A program made the position numbers and the translations under genes. The notes under the pieces were generated by a model. The model ran no database searches, was not told the origin of the DNA, and saw nothing but the letters and a program-made list of their open reading frames with translations. This document shows, one piece after another, positions 43,852-52,490 of a stretch of DNA of 64,000 nt (its first letter is position 1; the number at the start of each line of letters is the position of its first letter). This DNA comes from JAPLJU01 sp964547985 (GTDB lineage: Bacteria > Desulfobacterota > Syntrophia > Syntrophales > UBA2192): assembly GCA_964547985.1 (NCBI GenBank), contig CAZJPV010000001.1:76758-140757 (forward strand). The letters are read 5' to 3'.

Positions 43852-44962
43852 TTAGGATTGTGCCACCGCCGACTCGCTCAATAGGTAGGCCTCAATGAAA
43901 TCATCGATTTCACCGTCGAGGACTTTCTGGACATTGCCGACTTCCAGATTGGTGCGGTGGTCCTTGATCATCTTGTAGGGATGAAGCACGTAGGAACGGA
44001 TCTGGCTCCCCCATGCGATGTCCTTTTTTGACGAATGAAGCACGTCCTTCTTCTCTTCCTGCTCCTTTCTCTTGAGTTCGAAGAGCCTGGAACGGAGCAC
44101 CTTTAACGCCATGGCCTTGTTTTTGTGCTGGGAGCGCTCGTTCTGACATTGCACCACGATGTTTGTGGGGATATGTGTGATCCGGACTGCGGAATCCGTC
44201 TTGTTGACATGTTGCCCCCCCTTGCCCCCGGCCCTGTAAGTGTCAATTTTCAGGTCCTTTTCGTCAATATCCACGACAATTTCGTCGTCCACCTCCGGAT
44301 AGACGAAAACGGAGGCGAAAGAGGTGTGCCGCCGGCTGCTGGCATCGAATGGAGAAATCCGAACCAGCCTGTGGATGCCCGATTCGGCCTTGCTGTATCC
44401 AAAAGCGTATTCCCCCTCGATATGGATGGTGACGCTCTTGACCCCGGCCTCTTCACCGGATTGATAGTCAAGAATTCTGGTCTTGAAGCCCTTCATTTCC
44501 CCCCACCGCAGATACATTCTCAGGAGCATCTCTGCCCAGTCCTGCGCCTCGGTCCCCCCGGCGCCGGCGTGAATGGTCATGATGGCATTCTTGCCATCCT
44601 CCGCCTGGCCCAGAAGGGATCTAATCTCTTCGTCCCTGACGTTCTCCAGGAGCCCGTCCGCATCGCCGTCCAGTTCAGCCAGGGTTTTCTCGTCCGCCTC
44701 CTCCCAGGCAATCTCGTACAGCTCCTCGAGGTCCCGGGCGGCGCTCTCCAGCTTTTTGAAACGTTCGATGGTCGTCTCCACCCGGGTCTTTTCCTTCAGA
44801 AGGTCCCTTGCCCTGTCGGGTTGGTCCCAGAGATCCTGTCTCGAGGCGGACTTCTCCAGTTCCTCCAGTCTCTTCTGCCGGTTTTCTATTTCAAAGATAA
44901 CCTCGCAGCGTTTCCAATTTTTTTCTGGTCTCTTTAATTTTACCCTGTAGATCTTCAAACAT
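43852..44962 (-). CDS. prfB: Peptide chain release factor 2 with programmed +1 frameshift
   Basis: RF2 of about 369 residues recognises UAA and UGA stop codons. Translation starts at ATG 44962 with GGAGG upstream and reads 23 codons ending 'LRGYL' before an in-frame TGA (44893-44891). Reading resumes one base on at GAA 44892, giving 'EIENRQKRLEEL' and the rest. The site CTT-TGA, preceded by a GAGG-type pairing sequence, is the classic RF2 autoregulatory frameshift. The 'SPF' specificity motif lies near residue 204 and 'GGQ' near 248. The start abuts the lnt stop with no gap (TAAATG). Confidence 0.96.
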
Positions 44963-46483
44963 TTACGATTTCCTCCGTTGTGTGATGATGCAAATCATGA
45001 CGAAAAAAGCCATGCATAAATACACGAAAAAATCTCCGAACCTGGAATAAAAAGTCCTGCCCTCCATGACATGAAAAATGCCCTGCAGGACCGTCGTTTC
45101 AAAAAGCCCTGTTCTCGAGAGGATCTCTCCTGTCGGCGCTATGAAGGCGCTGACCCCGGTATTGGCCGCCCGCATGATGAAGAGACGGTTTTCCACCGCC
45201 CTGAAAGCCGTGATGGCCAGGTGCTGATATGGGGCGGAAGACTTTCCAAACCAGGCATCATTCGTTAGGTTGACCAGGAAGGACGCACCCCTTTCCCGGT
45301 AAGCCCGGCTGATCTCCGGGAAGATTGCCTCATAGCATATCAGAATTCCGGCCTTTGCGCCATCCAGCGAGAGAGGCTCGAAGCCCTCTCCGGGCAGAAA
45401 ATCCCCGATACCAACGGCGAGCTTCTCGACGAGGGGGAAAAATCGCCTCAGCGGAACGTACTCTCCGTATGGGACCAGGTGGACCTTGTCATACTTCCCG
45501 AGGATCCCCCCCTGGGGTGAAAGGAGATAGGCGCTATTCTGAAAATACATCCGGTTGTCGATTCGCCGGTAACTGGGGCTTCCAAAAATAAGAAAGGCCT
45601 TCGAGTTCCTCGCCACAGCCAAGACCTCCCCGTGTTTCTCTTCGGTCTGCTGAAAGAAGAACGGAGTGGCCGTTTCCGGCCAGACGATCAGATCGGGGCT
45701 GCTCAGGGCCGCTTTCCCGGAGAGGTCAGCGTATATTCGAATCGTCTCCGCCTGAAAACGGGGATCCCATTTGATACTCTGATCGATATTCCCCTGAACA
45801 ATCGAAACAGGCTTTGCGGGGGTATTTCTGATATGGGCCGCTGTGTCAGCAAGCCGGTACACCCCGTAACTGTACGCAGCGGAAAGCAGGAGACTTCCGA
45901 CCACGAGCTCCGTGAGGATGATAAACTGGCTTTCTTTTCTCGTGATGAGATCGCACAGAACGGCGTTGACGAGCACGAGAAGAAAGGAGATCCCGTAGGT
46001 TCCCGTCACATCGGCGATCTGGATCATGGGAAGGTTCAAATACTGGGCGTGGGCGAGATTTCCCCAGGGAAAGCCCGTCAGGAGATTGGCCTTCCCGTAT
46101 TCAAGGAGAATCCACAGGACGGGCGCGGTGATGACCAGGGGCACCTGTCGCCTGTCGAAATAGGTCACGCCTGCGGCAAAGAGGGAAACATAGAGGCTCA
46201 GGTAGAAGGCGAGAAGGAGCATGACGAAAATACCGAGATAGAGAGGGAGATGGCCGTACTGAACGACGACACCGGACACCCAGTAGAGAAGACCGACGTT
46301 GAATATGAGACCGCTTGTGAGGCCCAGCAGGAAGGCACCGGCCATATCCCGCCCCCTTAAGGTGTAAAGGAGGGGAACCAGGCAGATCCAGGCCAGGGCC
46401 CAGTGTCCGAATTTCGGGAATGAAAGGAAGAGAAGCAATCCGGAAAGGACCGAAAGAAAGAGGGAGCGGGGATCCAGGCCCAT
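44963..46483 (-). CDS. lnt: Apolipoprotein N-acyltransferase
   Basis: This 506-residue inner-membrane enzyme adds the third acyl chain to lipoproteins. Six or so N-terminal transmembrane helices precede a nitrilase domain. The catalytic triad is visible: Glu in 'VWPETATPFF' near 268, Lys in 'KYDKVHLVPYGE' near 331, Cys in 'ILICYEAIFPE' near 382. It abuts prfB and lies 47 bases downstream of corC. One final transmembrane helix follows the catalytic domain. Confidence 0.95.
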   Translation of the reverse strand: MGLDPRSLFLSVLSGLLLFLSFPKFGHWALAWICLVPLLYTLRGRDMAGAFLLGLTSGLIFNVGLLYWVSGVVVQYGHLPLYLGIFVMLLLAFYLSLYVSLFAAGVTYFDRRQVPLVITAPVLWILLEYGKANLLTGFPWGNLAHAQYLNLPMIQIADVTGTYGISFLLVLVNAVLCDLITRKESQFIILTELVVGSLLLSAAYSYGVYRLADTAAHIRNTPAKPVSIVQGNIDQSIKWDPRFQAETIRIYADLSGKAALSSPDLIVWPETATPFFFQQTEEKHGEVLAVARNSKAFLIFGSPSYRRIDNRMYFQNSAYLLSPQGGILGKYDKVHLVPYGEYVPLRRFFPLVEKLAVGIGDFLPGEGFEPLSLDGAKAGILICYEAIFPEISRAYRERGASFLVNLTNDAWFGKSSAPYQHLAITAFRAVENRLFIMRAANTGVSAFIAPTGEILSRTGLFETTVLQGIFHVMEGRTFYSRFGDFFVYLCMAFFVMICIITQRRKS

Positions 46484-46530
46484 CTCCCTGAACGATGCGC
46501 GTCGGGTTTTCCTGATCTTGGATAACTTTT

Positions 46531-47361
46531 CTATCGGGTATCTCCTTTTTTCTTGATCCTGACCTTCTTGATGCTTCGCTCGTCGGCCGAGGCAATCACC
46601 ATTTCGAGACCGTCATGCTGGATAACATCGCCCGTCATGGGGATCCGTTTCATAGTATCCAGGATGAGTCCTCCGAGGGTCTCATATTTGCCCACGGGGA
46701 TTTCGACGCCGAAGTGCTGTTCAAAGACCTCGATTTCCACCCGGCTGTCGACCAGGGTGTAGCCGTCGGGGAGTTCGACAAATTTTTCCTCTTCCTGATC
46801 GTGCTCGTCCCGGATCTCGCCGACAATCTCCTCGATGAGGTCCTCCAGCGTGACGAGCCCCGAGGTCCCGCCGTATTCATCGATGACGATGGCCATGTGC
46901 AACTTTTTTTCCTTCAATTCATGGAGGAGGAGATGAATGTTCTTTGTTTCCGGGATAAAATAGGGTTTTCTCAGGATGGACAGGATCTCTTCCTGCCGGA
47001 TGGGCCTGGACCAGAATTTCAGAAGGTCTTTGACGTTGAGAATCCCGATGATGTTGTCGATGCTCCCGCTGTATACGGGTATTCGGGTGTGTCCATGCTG
47101 GATAATGAGCTCGATAATCTCCTCGATGGGGGCATGGCTTCCGATCGCTAGAATATCGGTTCGGGGGATCATGACTTCCCGGGTGAGGGTCTCCCGGAAT
47201 TCTAGGATGCTCTCGATCATGGCACCGGACTGGGCGTCGATGAGACCTTTTTCCTCCCCGGCGTCGATAATGGACTGGATTTCCTCCTCGAGGCGGCTTT
47301 GATCCTCCTCGGGCGTGCCGGCCGAGAAAAATTTTCTTATGCGGTCCAGAATTTTCCCCAT
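46531..47361 (-). CDS. corC: CorC/HlyC-family CBS-domain protein
   Basis: This 276-residue cytoplasmic protein has an N-terminal lead, a CBS pair (about 65-185; 'REVMIPRTDILAI' and 'IDEYGGTSGLVTLEDLIEEIVGE') and a C-terminal CorC_HlyC transporter-associated domain (about 195-270). It lacks the DUF21 membrane domain, so it is the short YbeX/CorC type, linked to Mg/Co efflux or ribosome biogenesis. It sits upstream of lnt, the usual order. Confidence 0.92.
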   Translation of the reverse strand: MGKILDRIRKFFSAGTPEEDQSRLEEEIQSIIDAGEEKGLIDAQSGAMIESILEFRETLTREVMIPRTDILAIGSHAPIEEIIELIIQHGHTRIPVYSGSIDNIIGILNVKDLLKFWSRPIRQEEILSILRKPYFIPETKNIHLLLHELKEKKLHMAIVIDEYGGTSGLVTLEDLIEEIVGEIRDEHDQEEEKFVELPDGYTLVDSRVEIEVFEQHFGVEIPVGKYETLGGLILDTMKRIPMTGDVIQHDGLEMVIASADERSIKKVRIKKKGDTR

Positions 47362-47377
47362 GGCAGAGTTCTCACCC

Positions 47378-48253
47378 TTACAATCCCCTCAGATATTCCG
47401 GCCTCAGGAGGTCCCGGCGCCCCTTTTCGATCACGCCATCGAGGAGAGCGAGAACCTTCTTCTGATCGGCGGGCAGTCTCGCCCTGATCGGCAGGTAGTT
47501 GGATGCGTGGTTGGACGTAAAAAAACAATTCGTGAAACTCGACACGGCGACGATGGTGCGGAGCTCCCCGAGAAGATCAAAGGTACCGGGCAGGACAAAG
47601 GCACCGCTCCGGCATGCCTCGTAGAGCGGCGTTCCCGGAACCACCATCACCGTGAGCATACCGGCGTAGTCCGGGTCCACGTCCGTCAGGATGCGGGCCG
47701 TCTCCAGGGCATGCTCCGCGCTCAGCTCGGCCCCCCCGATGCCCAGAAGGGCCGTGACCGACAGCTTGACCCCGGCTTGCTTCACCCGGCGACCGGCCTC
47801 GACCATCTGATCATAGGTGACCCCCTTCCGGATCCTCCGGAGAACCTCCTCGCTTCCCGTCTCCACACCCAGATAGACGATCTTGAGCCCCGCGTCCCTC
47901 ACGGCGGCAAGTTCTTCCCGGTTTTTTCGAAGGATGCTCTTCGCGTTCGCGTAAGTTCCGACCCGCTGCACCCCGTGGATGTTTTCCCGGATGGACTGCA
48001 GGATCTCAAGAAGCCTCCGCTGGGGGATGATGAGCGCATCGCCGTCACATAGGAAGACCCGTTCCACTCGGCGCTGTGTCGTCCCGGCCTCCCGGATGTC
48101 GTCCTCGATTTCGTCGGAGGTCTTGATCCGGAACCGCTTCTGCTTGTAGGAGGGGCAAAACGTGCATTGATTATGAGAGCACCCGACGGTCGCCTGCAGA
48201 AGGAGGCTCCGGGCTTCGCTGGGAGGTCTGATGATCAGGCCTTCGTACTTCAT
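47378..48253 (-). CDS. Radical SAM protein with Cx4Cx2C cluster motif
   Basis: This 291-residue radical SAM protein is of the HemN/elongator-like group. The cluster motif is 'CSHNQCTFC' near residue 25, spacing Cx4Cx2C instead of the usual Cx3Cx2C. Further conserved parts are 'FLCDGDALIIP' near 68, 'YANAKSI' near 99 and 'YLGVETGSEEVL' near 126. The substrate is not known. It lies 6 bases after the small zinc protein, so the two may work together. Confidence 0.82.
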   Translation of the reverse strand: MKYEGLIIRPPSEARSLLLQATVGCSHNQCTFCPSYKQKRFRIKTSDEIEDDIREAGTTQRRVERVFLCDGDALIIPQRRLLEILQSIRENIHGVQRVGTYANAKSILRKNREELAAVRDAGLKIVYLGVETGSEEVLRRIRKGVTYDQMVEAGRRVKQAGVKLSVTALLGIGGAELSAEHALETARILTDVDPDYAGMLTVMVVPGTPLYEACRSGAFVLPGTFDLLGELRTIVAVSSFTNCFFTSNHASNYLPIRARLPADQKKVLALLDGVIEKGRRDLLRPEYLRGL

Positions 48254-48259
48254 GCCGCC

Positions 48260-48469
48260 CTACTCCAGCGTGCCGCTGTAGGGGTTGACCCGGACATCGT
48301 GAAAACACTTGTGGCAGAACGCTTTCGGGTCTATGTGCCCGCAACCATAACCCCAGAGATCGAACTTCCGACAATCCGCGCAGAGCGGAATGGCACAGCC
48401 ATCACAGAGGATGACCGAACTTTTTGTCTTACAGGCACCGCAGAGGTCTTTTCCGTCCGTCACTTTCAT
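48260..48469 (-). CDS. Small Cys-rich zinc-binding protein (B-box-like)
   Basis: This 69-residue protein has about ten Cys and two His in paired knuckles: 'CGACKTKSSVILCDGC', 'LCADCRK' and 'CHKC'. The pattern resembles a B-box or double zinc ribbon. It directly precedes the radical SAM gene (6-base gap) and could supply metal or protein contacts. I cannot name a specific family. Confidence 0.6.
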   Translation of the reverse strand: MKVTDGKDLCGACKTKSSVILCDGCAIPLCADCRKFDLWGYGCGHIDPKAFCHKCFHDVRVNPYSGTLE

Positions 48470-48665
48470 CGCCGGTACTCCTTTTTCAATCGTCCACGCT
48501 AATCTATATCATGATCCGACAAAACGCAAGCCGTCTGCCGACGTCTCACAGACGATTTTCGGGAACAAAAAACGGAGATGGCAAACATCTTGCAGAAAAA
48601 ATATTTGTGTTTCGAGCGATCGAAAAAAATTTTTTCACTTTTTCAACGTTTTTAGCAAATATCGC

Positions 48666-48693
48666 TTGACATTATGTAAACATTCTTTATAAC
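48666..48693 (+). promoter_or_regulatory. Strong sigma-70 promoter of the KamA cluster
   Basis: A perfect TTGACA (48666-48671), 16-base spacer and TATAAC (48688-48693) lie in a very AT-rich 329-base divergent spacer (48470-48798) that has no gene. The predicted leader is about 100 bases, ending with an AGGAAAGGAG ribosome site before ATG 48799. Long A/T tracts at 48595-48665 upstream could act as an UP element or bent DNA. Confidence 0.75.
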
Positions 48694-48798
48694 GATTCTC
48701 AACTCGATTGGATTTTTTCATCGCTCACTGAGACGGAGAGAGCATCGTTGTGAAGATCAACACATGCCGACCGATAGACGAGGAAAGGAGATCTCTGA

Positions 48799-50139
48799 AT
48801 GGAAGACAATGTCTGTCTTACTCAAGAGGCGGAGCCTCCCGGTAGACACACCGGCGCCGCCGGTTCGGCTCTGGATGAGCTGAAAGAACAACACCCCTCA
48901 CCTTCCGTGGTAATCACCACGACCAGGAAGAACAGGTCAGTATTTCTCTTTCCCACCCGAGGCATCAGCACCTGCAAACCCAGTGCACGGTCCAAGGCGT
49001 TCCAGAAACGTTTCTATCCCGGTATCACCCTCGTCGAATGGAATGACTGGCAGTGGCATCTGAAGAACCGCATCACCGGTCTCGAAACCCTCTCGCAGAT
49101 GATCTGGCTCTCGGACGACGAAATCAACACCATCATGAGACGGGGCGGCAGCGTCCCCCTCAGCATCACCCCCTATTACGCCAGTCTCCTGGACGCGATG
49201 GACCCGGAGCAGCCCCTGCGACGCACCGTGATCCCCAGAAGCCTCGAGTTCCATCAATCCTGGGAAGAGTCCGACGACCCCCTCGGGGAAGAAACCGACA
49301 GTCCCGTGCCGGGTCTCGTGCATCGCTACCCGGACCGGGTTCTTTTCCTCGTGACGAACTTCTGCTCGACGTACTGCCGCTATTGCACCCGCTCCCGCAT
49401 CCTCGATCACGGCAACGGCGGCCAGCCCGGCAGGAAACGCCTGGAGCAGGCCATCGATTATATCGCATCGACCCCCCAGGTCCGGGACGTGCTCCTCTCC
49501 GGAGGCGATCCCCTGACCCTGGCCGACGAGAGTCTGGATTGGCTCCTCTCGAAACTTCGCGCCATCCCGCATGTGGAGCTGCTCCGGATCGGGACCAAAG
49601 CGCCTGTCGTCCTGCCCCAGCGCATCACGGCGAAGCTGGTTTCCGTTTTGAAGCGGTATCATCCTCTGTGGCTGAGCATCCACTTTACCCATCCGGAGGA
49701 GCTGACCCCGGAGGTCGGCCAGGCCTGCGCCCGGCTCGCCGACGCGGGCATTCCACTGGGAAGTCAGACGGTGCTGCTTGCGGGAATCAACGACGACGTG
49801 GAGGTCATGACCCGGCTGGTCCACGGGCTTCTCAAAATCCGGGTGAAGCCCTACTACCTCTACCAGTGTGATCCCATCTCGGGTTCATCGCACTTCCGGA
49901 CGTCGGTGGAGAAGGGGCTTGAGATTATCCGTGGCCTGCGAGGACATACGACGGGTTATGCCGTCCCGACCTTCGTCATCGACGCACCCGGCGGCGGGGG
50001 GAAGATCCCCCTCCTGCCGGAATATGTCGTCGGACGGGACCATCATTACCTTCTCCTCAAGAACTACCAGGGGCAGATCTACCGTTACCCCGACACGAAA
50101 TACCCGGACGATCCCGGTCCTTCTTTCTCCTGCGTCTGA
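48799..50139 (+). CDS. kamA: Lysine 2,3-aminomutase-like radical SAM enzyme
   Basis: This 446-residue KamA-family enzyme uses SAM, a 4Fe-4S cluster and PLP to move an alpha-amino group to the beta carbon, typically lysine to beta-lysine. The cluster motif is CSTYCRYC (Cys189, 193, 196). The PLP Lys402 is in 'DAPGGGGKIP'. 'GINDD' (Asp332) keeps the Asp I align with a substrate-amino contact of clostridial KAM. An N-terminal extension of about 70 residues is present. The C-terminal zinc cysteines of clostridial KAM are absent. It starts an operon with two ATP-grasp ligases and a GNAT protein. Confidence 0.88.
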   Translation: MEDNVCLTQEAEPPGRHTGAAGSALDELKEQHPSPSVVITTTRKNRSVFLFPTRGISTCKPSARSKAFQKRFYPGITLVEWNDWQWHLKNRITGLETLSQMIWLSDDEINTIMRRGGSVPLSITPYYASLLDAMDPEQPLRRTVIPRSLEFHQSWEESDDPLGEETDSPVPGLVHRYPDRVLFLVTNFCSTYCRYCTRSRILDHGNGGQPGRKRLEQAIDYIASTPQVRDVLLSGGDPLTLADESLDWLLSKLRAIPHVELLRIGTKAPVVLPQRITAKLVSVLKRYHPLWLSIHFTHPEELTPEVGQACARLADAGIPLGSQTVLLAGINDDVEVMTRLVHGLLKIRVKPYYLYQCDPISGSSHFRTSVEKGLEIIRGLRGHTTGYAVPTFVIDAPGGGGKIPLLPEYVVGRDHHYLLLKNYQGQIYRYPDTKYPDDPGPSFSCV

Positions 50140-50217
50140 AGATCTCCTTAAAGGCCCCGGCCGCAACGAGAGACCCGGCATCGACCTGTGTGAATTTCTT
50201 GATCAGAGAGCGCTTCT

Positions 50218-51285
50218 TTGCGTAATCCCAAATCCCCGGTCCAAAAACCCGGTCGTGTTGCCAGGGGCAAGGGTAAAACGATTGTCGGCATCACCTATGA
50301 CCTCCGGGAGGACTATCTCAAGGAGGGCTACACCGAGGAGGAGGCGGCTGAATTCGATCAGCTCTCCACCATTGATGCCATCGATCAGACCCTCCGGGGT
50401 CTGGGGTTCCAAACAGACCGCATCGGCCATATTCGGACTTTGACCCGGCGCCTCGCCCGAGGCGATCGCTGGGACATCGTCTTCAATATTGCCGAAGGCA
50501 TGTACGGTCTCGGCAGAGAGGCGCAGATCCCGGCCCTTCTGGACGCCTACGGTATTCCCTACACCTTTTCGGACGCCCTCGTTCTTGCGTTTACCCTCCA
50601 CAAAGGATTGACCAAGCATGTCCTTCGGGATCTCGGGATCCCGACGGCGGATTTTGCCGTTGTCGCTCATGAAGCCGACGTTGAGAGGATCCGCCTCCCC
50701 TTTCCCCTCTTTGTCAAGCCCGCGGCCGAAGGGACGGGCAAAGGCATCACCGTGGCATCAAAGGTCCGCTCCAGGCGTGAACTGCGCCCCCTGTGTTGTA
50801 AACTGCTCAAGCGTTACAACCAGCCCGTGATGGTGGAGAGCTTTCTTTCCGGCCGGGAATTTACCGTCGGGATCATTGGCACAGGAAAGGATGCCCGGGC
50901 CGTGGCAGTACTTGAAATCGGGCTCAGGACAAAAGCGGAGCGGGGGGTTTATTCGTACGTCAACAAGGAACATTGCGAAGAACTCGTCGATTACTTTTTA
51001 GCCAACGATGACGAGGCCATACGAGCCAAGAAGGTGGCCCTTGCCACGTGGCGCGCACTGGGCTGTCAGGATGCCGGTCGGGTGGATCTCCGATCCGACG
51101 GCCGGGGGCAACCGCACTTTCTCGAGGTGAACCCCCTGGCGGGACTTCACCCCACGCACTCCGACCTCCCCATCCTCTGCAGCCTGGCCGGAATGAGCTA
51201 TCGAAGGCTTATCCGTGCGATCATGGACTCGGCACTGAAGCGGGCTGCCGCAAATCCGGTGCGCAGCCCTGCCCTGAAAAAATGA
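50218..51285 (+). CDS. D-Ala-D-Ala-ligase-like ATP-grasp protein (1)
   Basis: This 355-residue ATP-grasp protein is related to Ddl. 'VFNIAEGMYGLGREAQIPA' near residue 87 occupies the N-terminal substrate position. 'FPLFVKPAAEGTGKGI' near 163 is the ATP-clasp lysine loop. 'AGRVDLRSD' near 282 and 'FLEVNPLAGLHP' near 302 give the Mg-binding Asp, Glu and Asn. The Ddl 'HG.YGEDG' loop is altered, so the acceptor amino acid probably differs from D-Ala. The TTG start at 50218 is tentative. It lies 78 bases after kamA; no mur genes are near, arguing against cell-wall duty. Confidence 0.78.
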   Translation: MRNPKSPVQKPGRVARGKGKTIVGITYDLREDYLKEGYTEEEAAEFDQLSTIDAIDQTLRGLGFQTDRIGHIRTLTRRLARGDRWDIVFNIAEGMYGLGREAQIPALLDAYGIPYTFSDALVLAFTLHKGLTKHVLRDLGIPTADFAVVAHEADVERIRLPFPLFVKPAAEGTGKGITVASKVRSRRELRPLCCKLLKRYNQPVMVESFLSGREFTVGIIGTGKDARAVAVLEIGLRTKAERGVYSYVNKEHCEELVDYFLANDDEAIRAKKVALATWRALGCQDAGRVDLRSDGRGQPHFLEVNPLAGLHPTHSDLPILCSLAGMSYRRLIRAIMDSALKRAAANPVRSPALKK

Positions 51286-51304
51286 CCGTCTTGTTACACC
51301 CTGG

Positions 51305-51514
51305 AAGGACCCAAGGGTGATGATCGGACCATGAGAATCGTTGTCCTTCACAATGACGTNNNNNNNNNNNNNNNNNNNNNNNNNNNNNNNNNNNNNNNNN
51401 NNNNNNNNNNNNNNNNNNNNNNNNNNNNNNNNNNNNNNNNNNNNNNNNNNNNNNNNNNNAAGGACCCAAGGGTGATGATCGGACCATGAGAATCGTTGTC
51501 CTTCACAATGACGT
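51305..51514 (+). repeat. Assembly gap of 100 N flanked by identical 55-base copies
   Basis: Bases 51360-51459 are N. The 55 bases before the gap (51305-51359) and after it (51460-51514) are identical and contain the second ATP-grasp gene's start. A fixed 100-N spacer with a k-mer-sized overlap marks a scaffold join whose contigs actually overlap. The true sequence probably has a single copy and no gap. Confidence 0.9.
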
Positions 51515-52490
51515 TCCGGACTCTGCACCCCCGGATGAAAAGGACGCCCTGTTGCAGGCCGAGGCGGTCAGCGCTGCCCTGCTCAACTCCGGTCACGAAG
51601 CGATCAAGGTGCCCTTCCCTCTGGATATCCGGCGGGTGATAGACAAGCTCCGCCCGCTCCAGCCGGCAATCGTCTTCAACCTCGTCGAATCCATAGAAGG
51701 CCAGGGGCGGCTTATCTACCTGGCACCGACGGTTCTTGATTACCTGGCGCTCCCCTACACGGGGTCTCCGACGGAAGCCATCTTTCTGACCTCCCACAAG
51801 ATCCTGGCGAAGAGACGCCTGAAGGAGGCCGGCATGCACACGCCCCCGTGGTATTCGATGCGCGATGCTTCGACCGGTGTCTCGATCCCAGAGGGGTCCT
51901 TCATCATTAAGTCTGTCTGGGAGCATGCCTCCATCGGGCTGGAGGACGACTCTATCATCCGTACCGCGGACATCCGGAAACTCCAGCTCGAGCTGGAGAA
52001 CCAGAAAGGAAAGCTTAGAGGCGAGGCCTTCGCCGAAAAGTATATCGAGGGTCGTGAATTTAATCTCTCCCTTCTCGGGAAAGGAGGAGACGTCGAGGTC
52101 CTGCCTCCAGCGGAAATCGTGTTCAAGGATTTCCCTACCGGGAAACCCAGGATCGTCGGCTACCGCGCTAAATGGGACCACAGGGCCTTCGAGTACCATA
52201 ACACTCCCCGAAGTTTCAACTTTCCCGAAGGGGACAGGGTGCTTCTCGAGACGCTCAAAGCCATCTCGAGATCCTGCTGGGGGCTTTTCGGTCTTCGGGG
52301 ATACGCCCGTGTGGACTTCCGGGTCGATCAGGACGGGATCCCCTGGGTCCTGGAAATCAATGCCAACCCCTGCCTGGCACCGGACAGCGGTTTTGTGGCC
52401 GCAGCGCAAAAGCACGGCCTGACTTACACGGAGCTCATCGTCGGCATTGTTGAGGACGCCCTGTGGCGAAAAAAAAAGAAGCTCCCATAG
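51486..52490 (+). CDS. D-Ala-D-Ala-ligase-like ATP-grasp protein (2)
   Basis: This 334-residue protein is a second, divergent Ddl-like ATP-grasp. It shows 'VFNLVESIEGQG' near residue 62, 'GSFIIKSVWEHASIG' near 143 (ATP loop) and 'ARVDFRVDQDG' near 276. 'VLEINANPCLAPDSG' near 290 holds the metal Glu and Asn. It shares little sequence with the first ligase, so the two probably attach different groups or act in series. The start ATG 51486 lies inside the duplicated 55-base flank; the first copy at 51331 runs into the N block and should be ignored. Confidence 0.78.
   Translation: MRIVVLHNDVPDSAPPDEKDALLQAEAVSAALLNSGHEAIKVPFPLDIRRVIDKLRPLQPAIVFNLVESIEGQGRLIYLAPTVLDYLALPYTGSPTEAIFLTSHKILAKRRLKEAGMHTPPWYSMRDASTGVSIPEGSFIIKSVWEHASIGLEDDSIIRTADIRKLQLELENQKGKLRGEAFAEKYIEGREFNLSLLGKGGDVEVLPPAEIVFKDFPTGKPRIVGYRAKWDHRAFEYHNTPRSFNFPEGDRVLLETLKAISRSCWGLFGLRGYARVDFRVDQDGIPWVLEINANPCLAPDSGFVAAAQKHGLTYTELIVGIVEDALWRKKKKLP

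Noticed and set aside
44894..44962. A 23-codon peptide gene upstream of prfB
   Set aside because: It is the first frame of prfB before the programmed frameshift, not an independent gene.
51331..51359. A first copy of the start of the second ATP-grasp gene before the N block
   Set aside because: It is the duplicated contig end, not a separate truncated gene.
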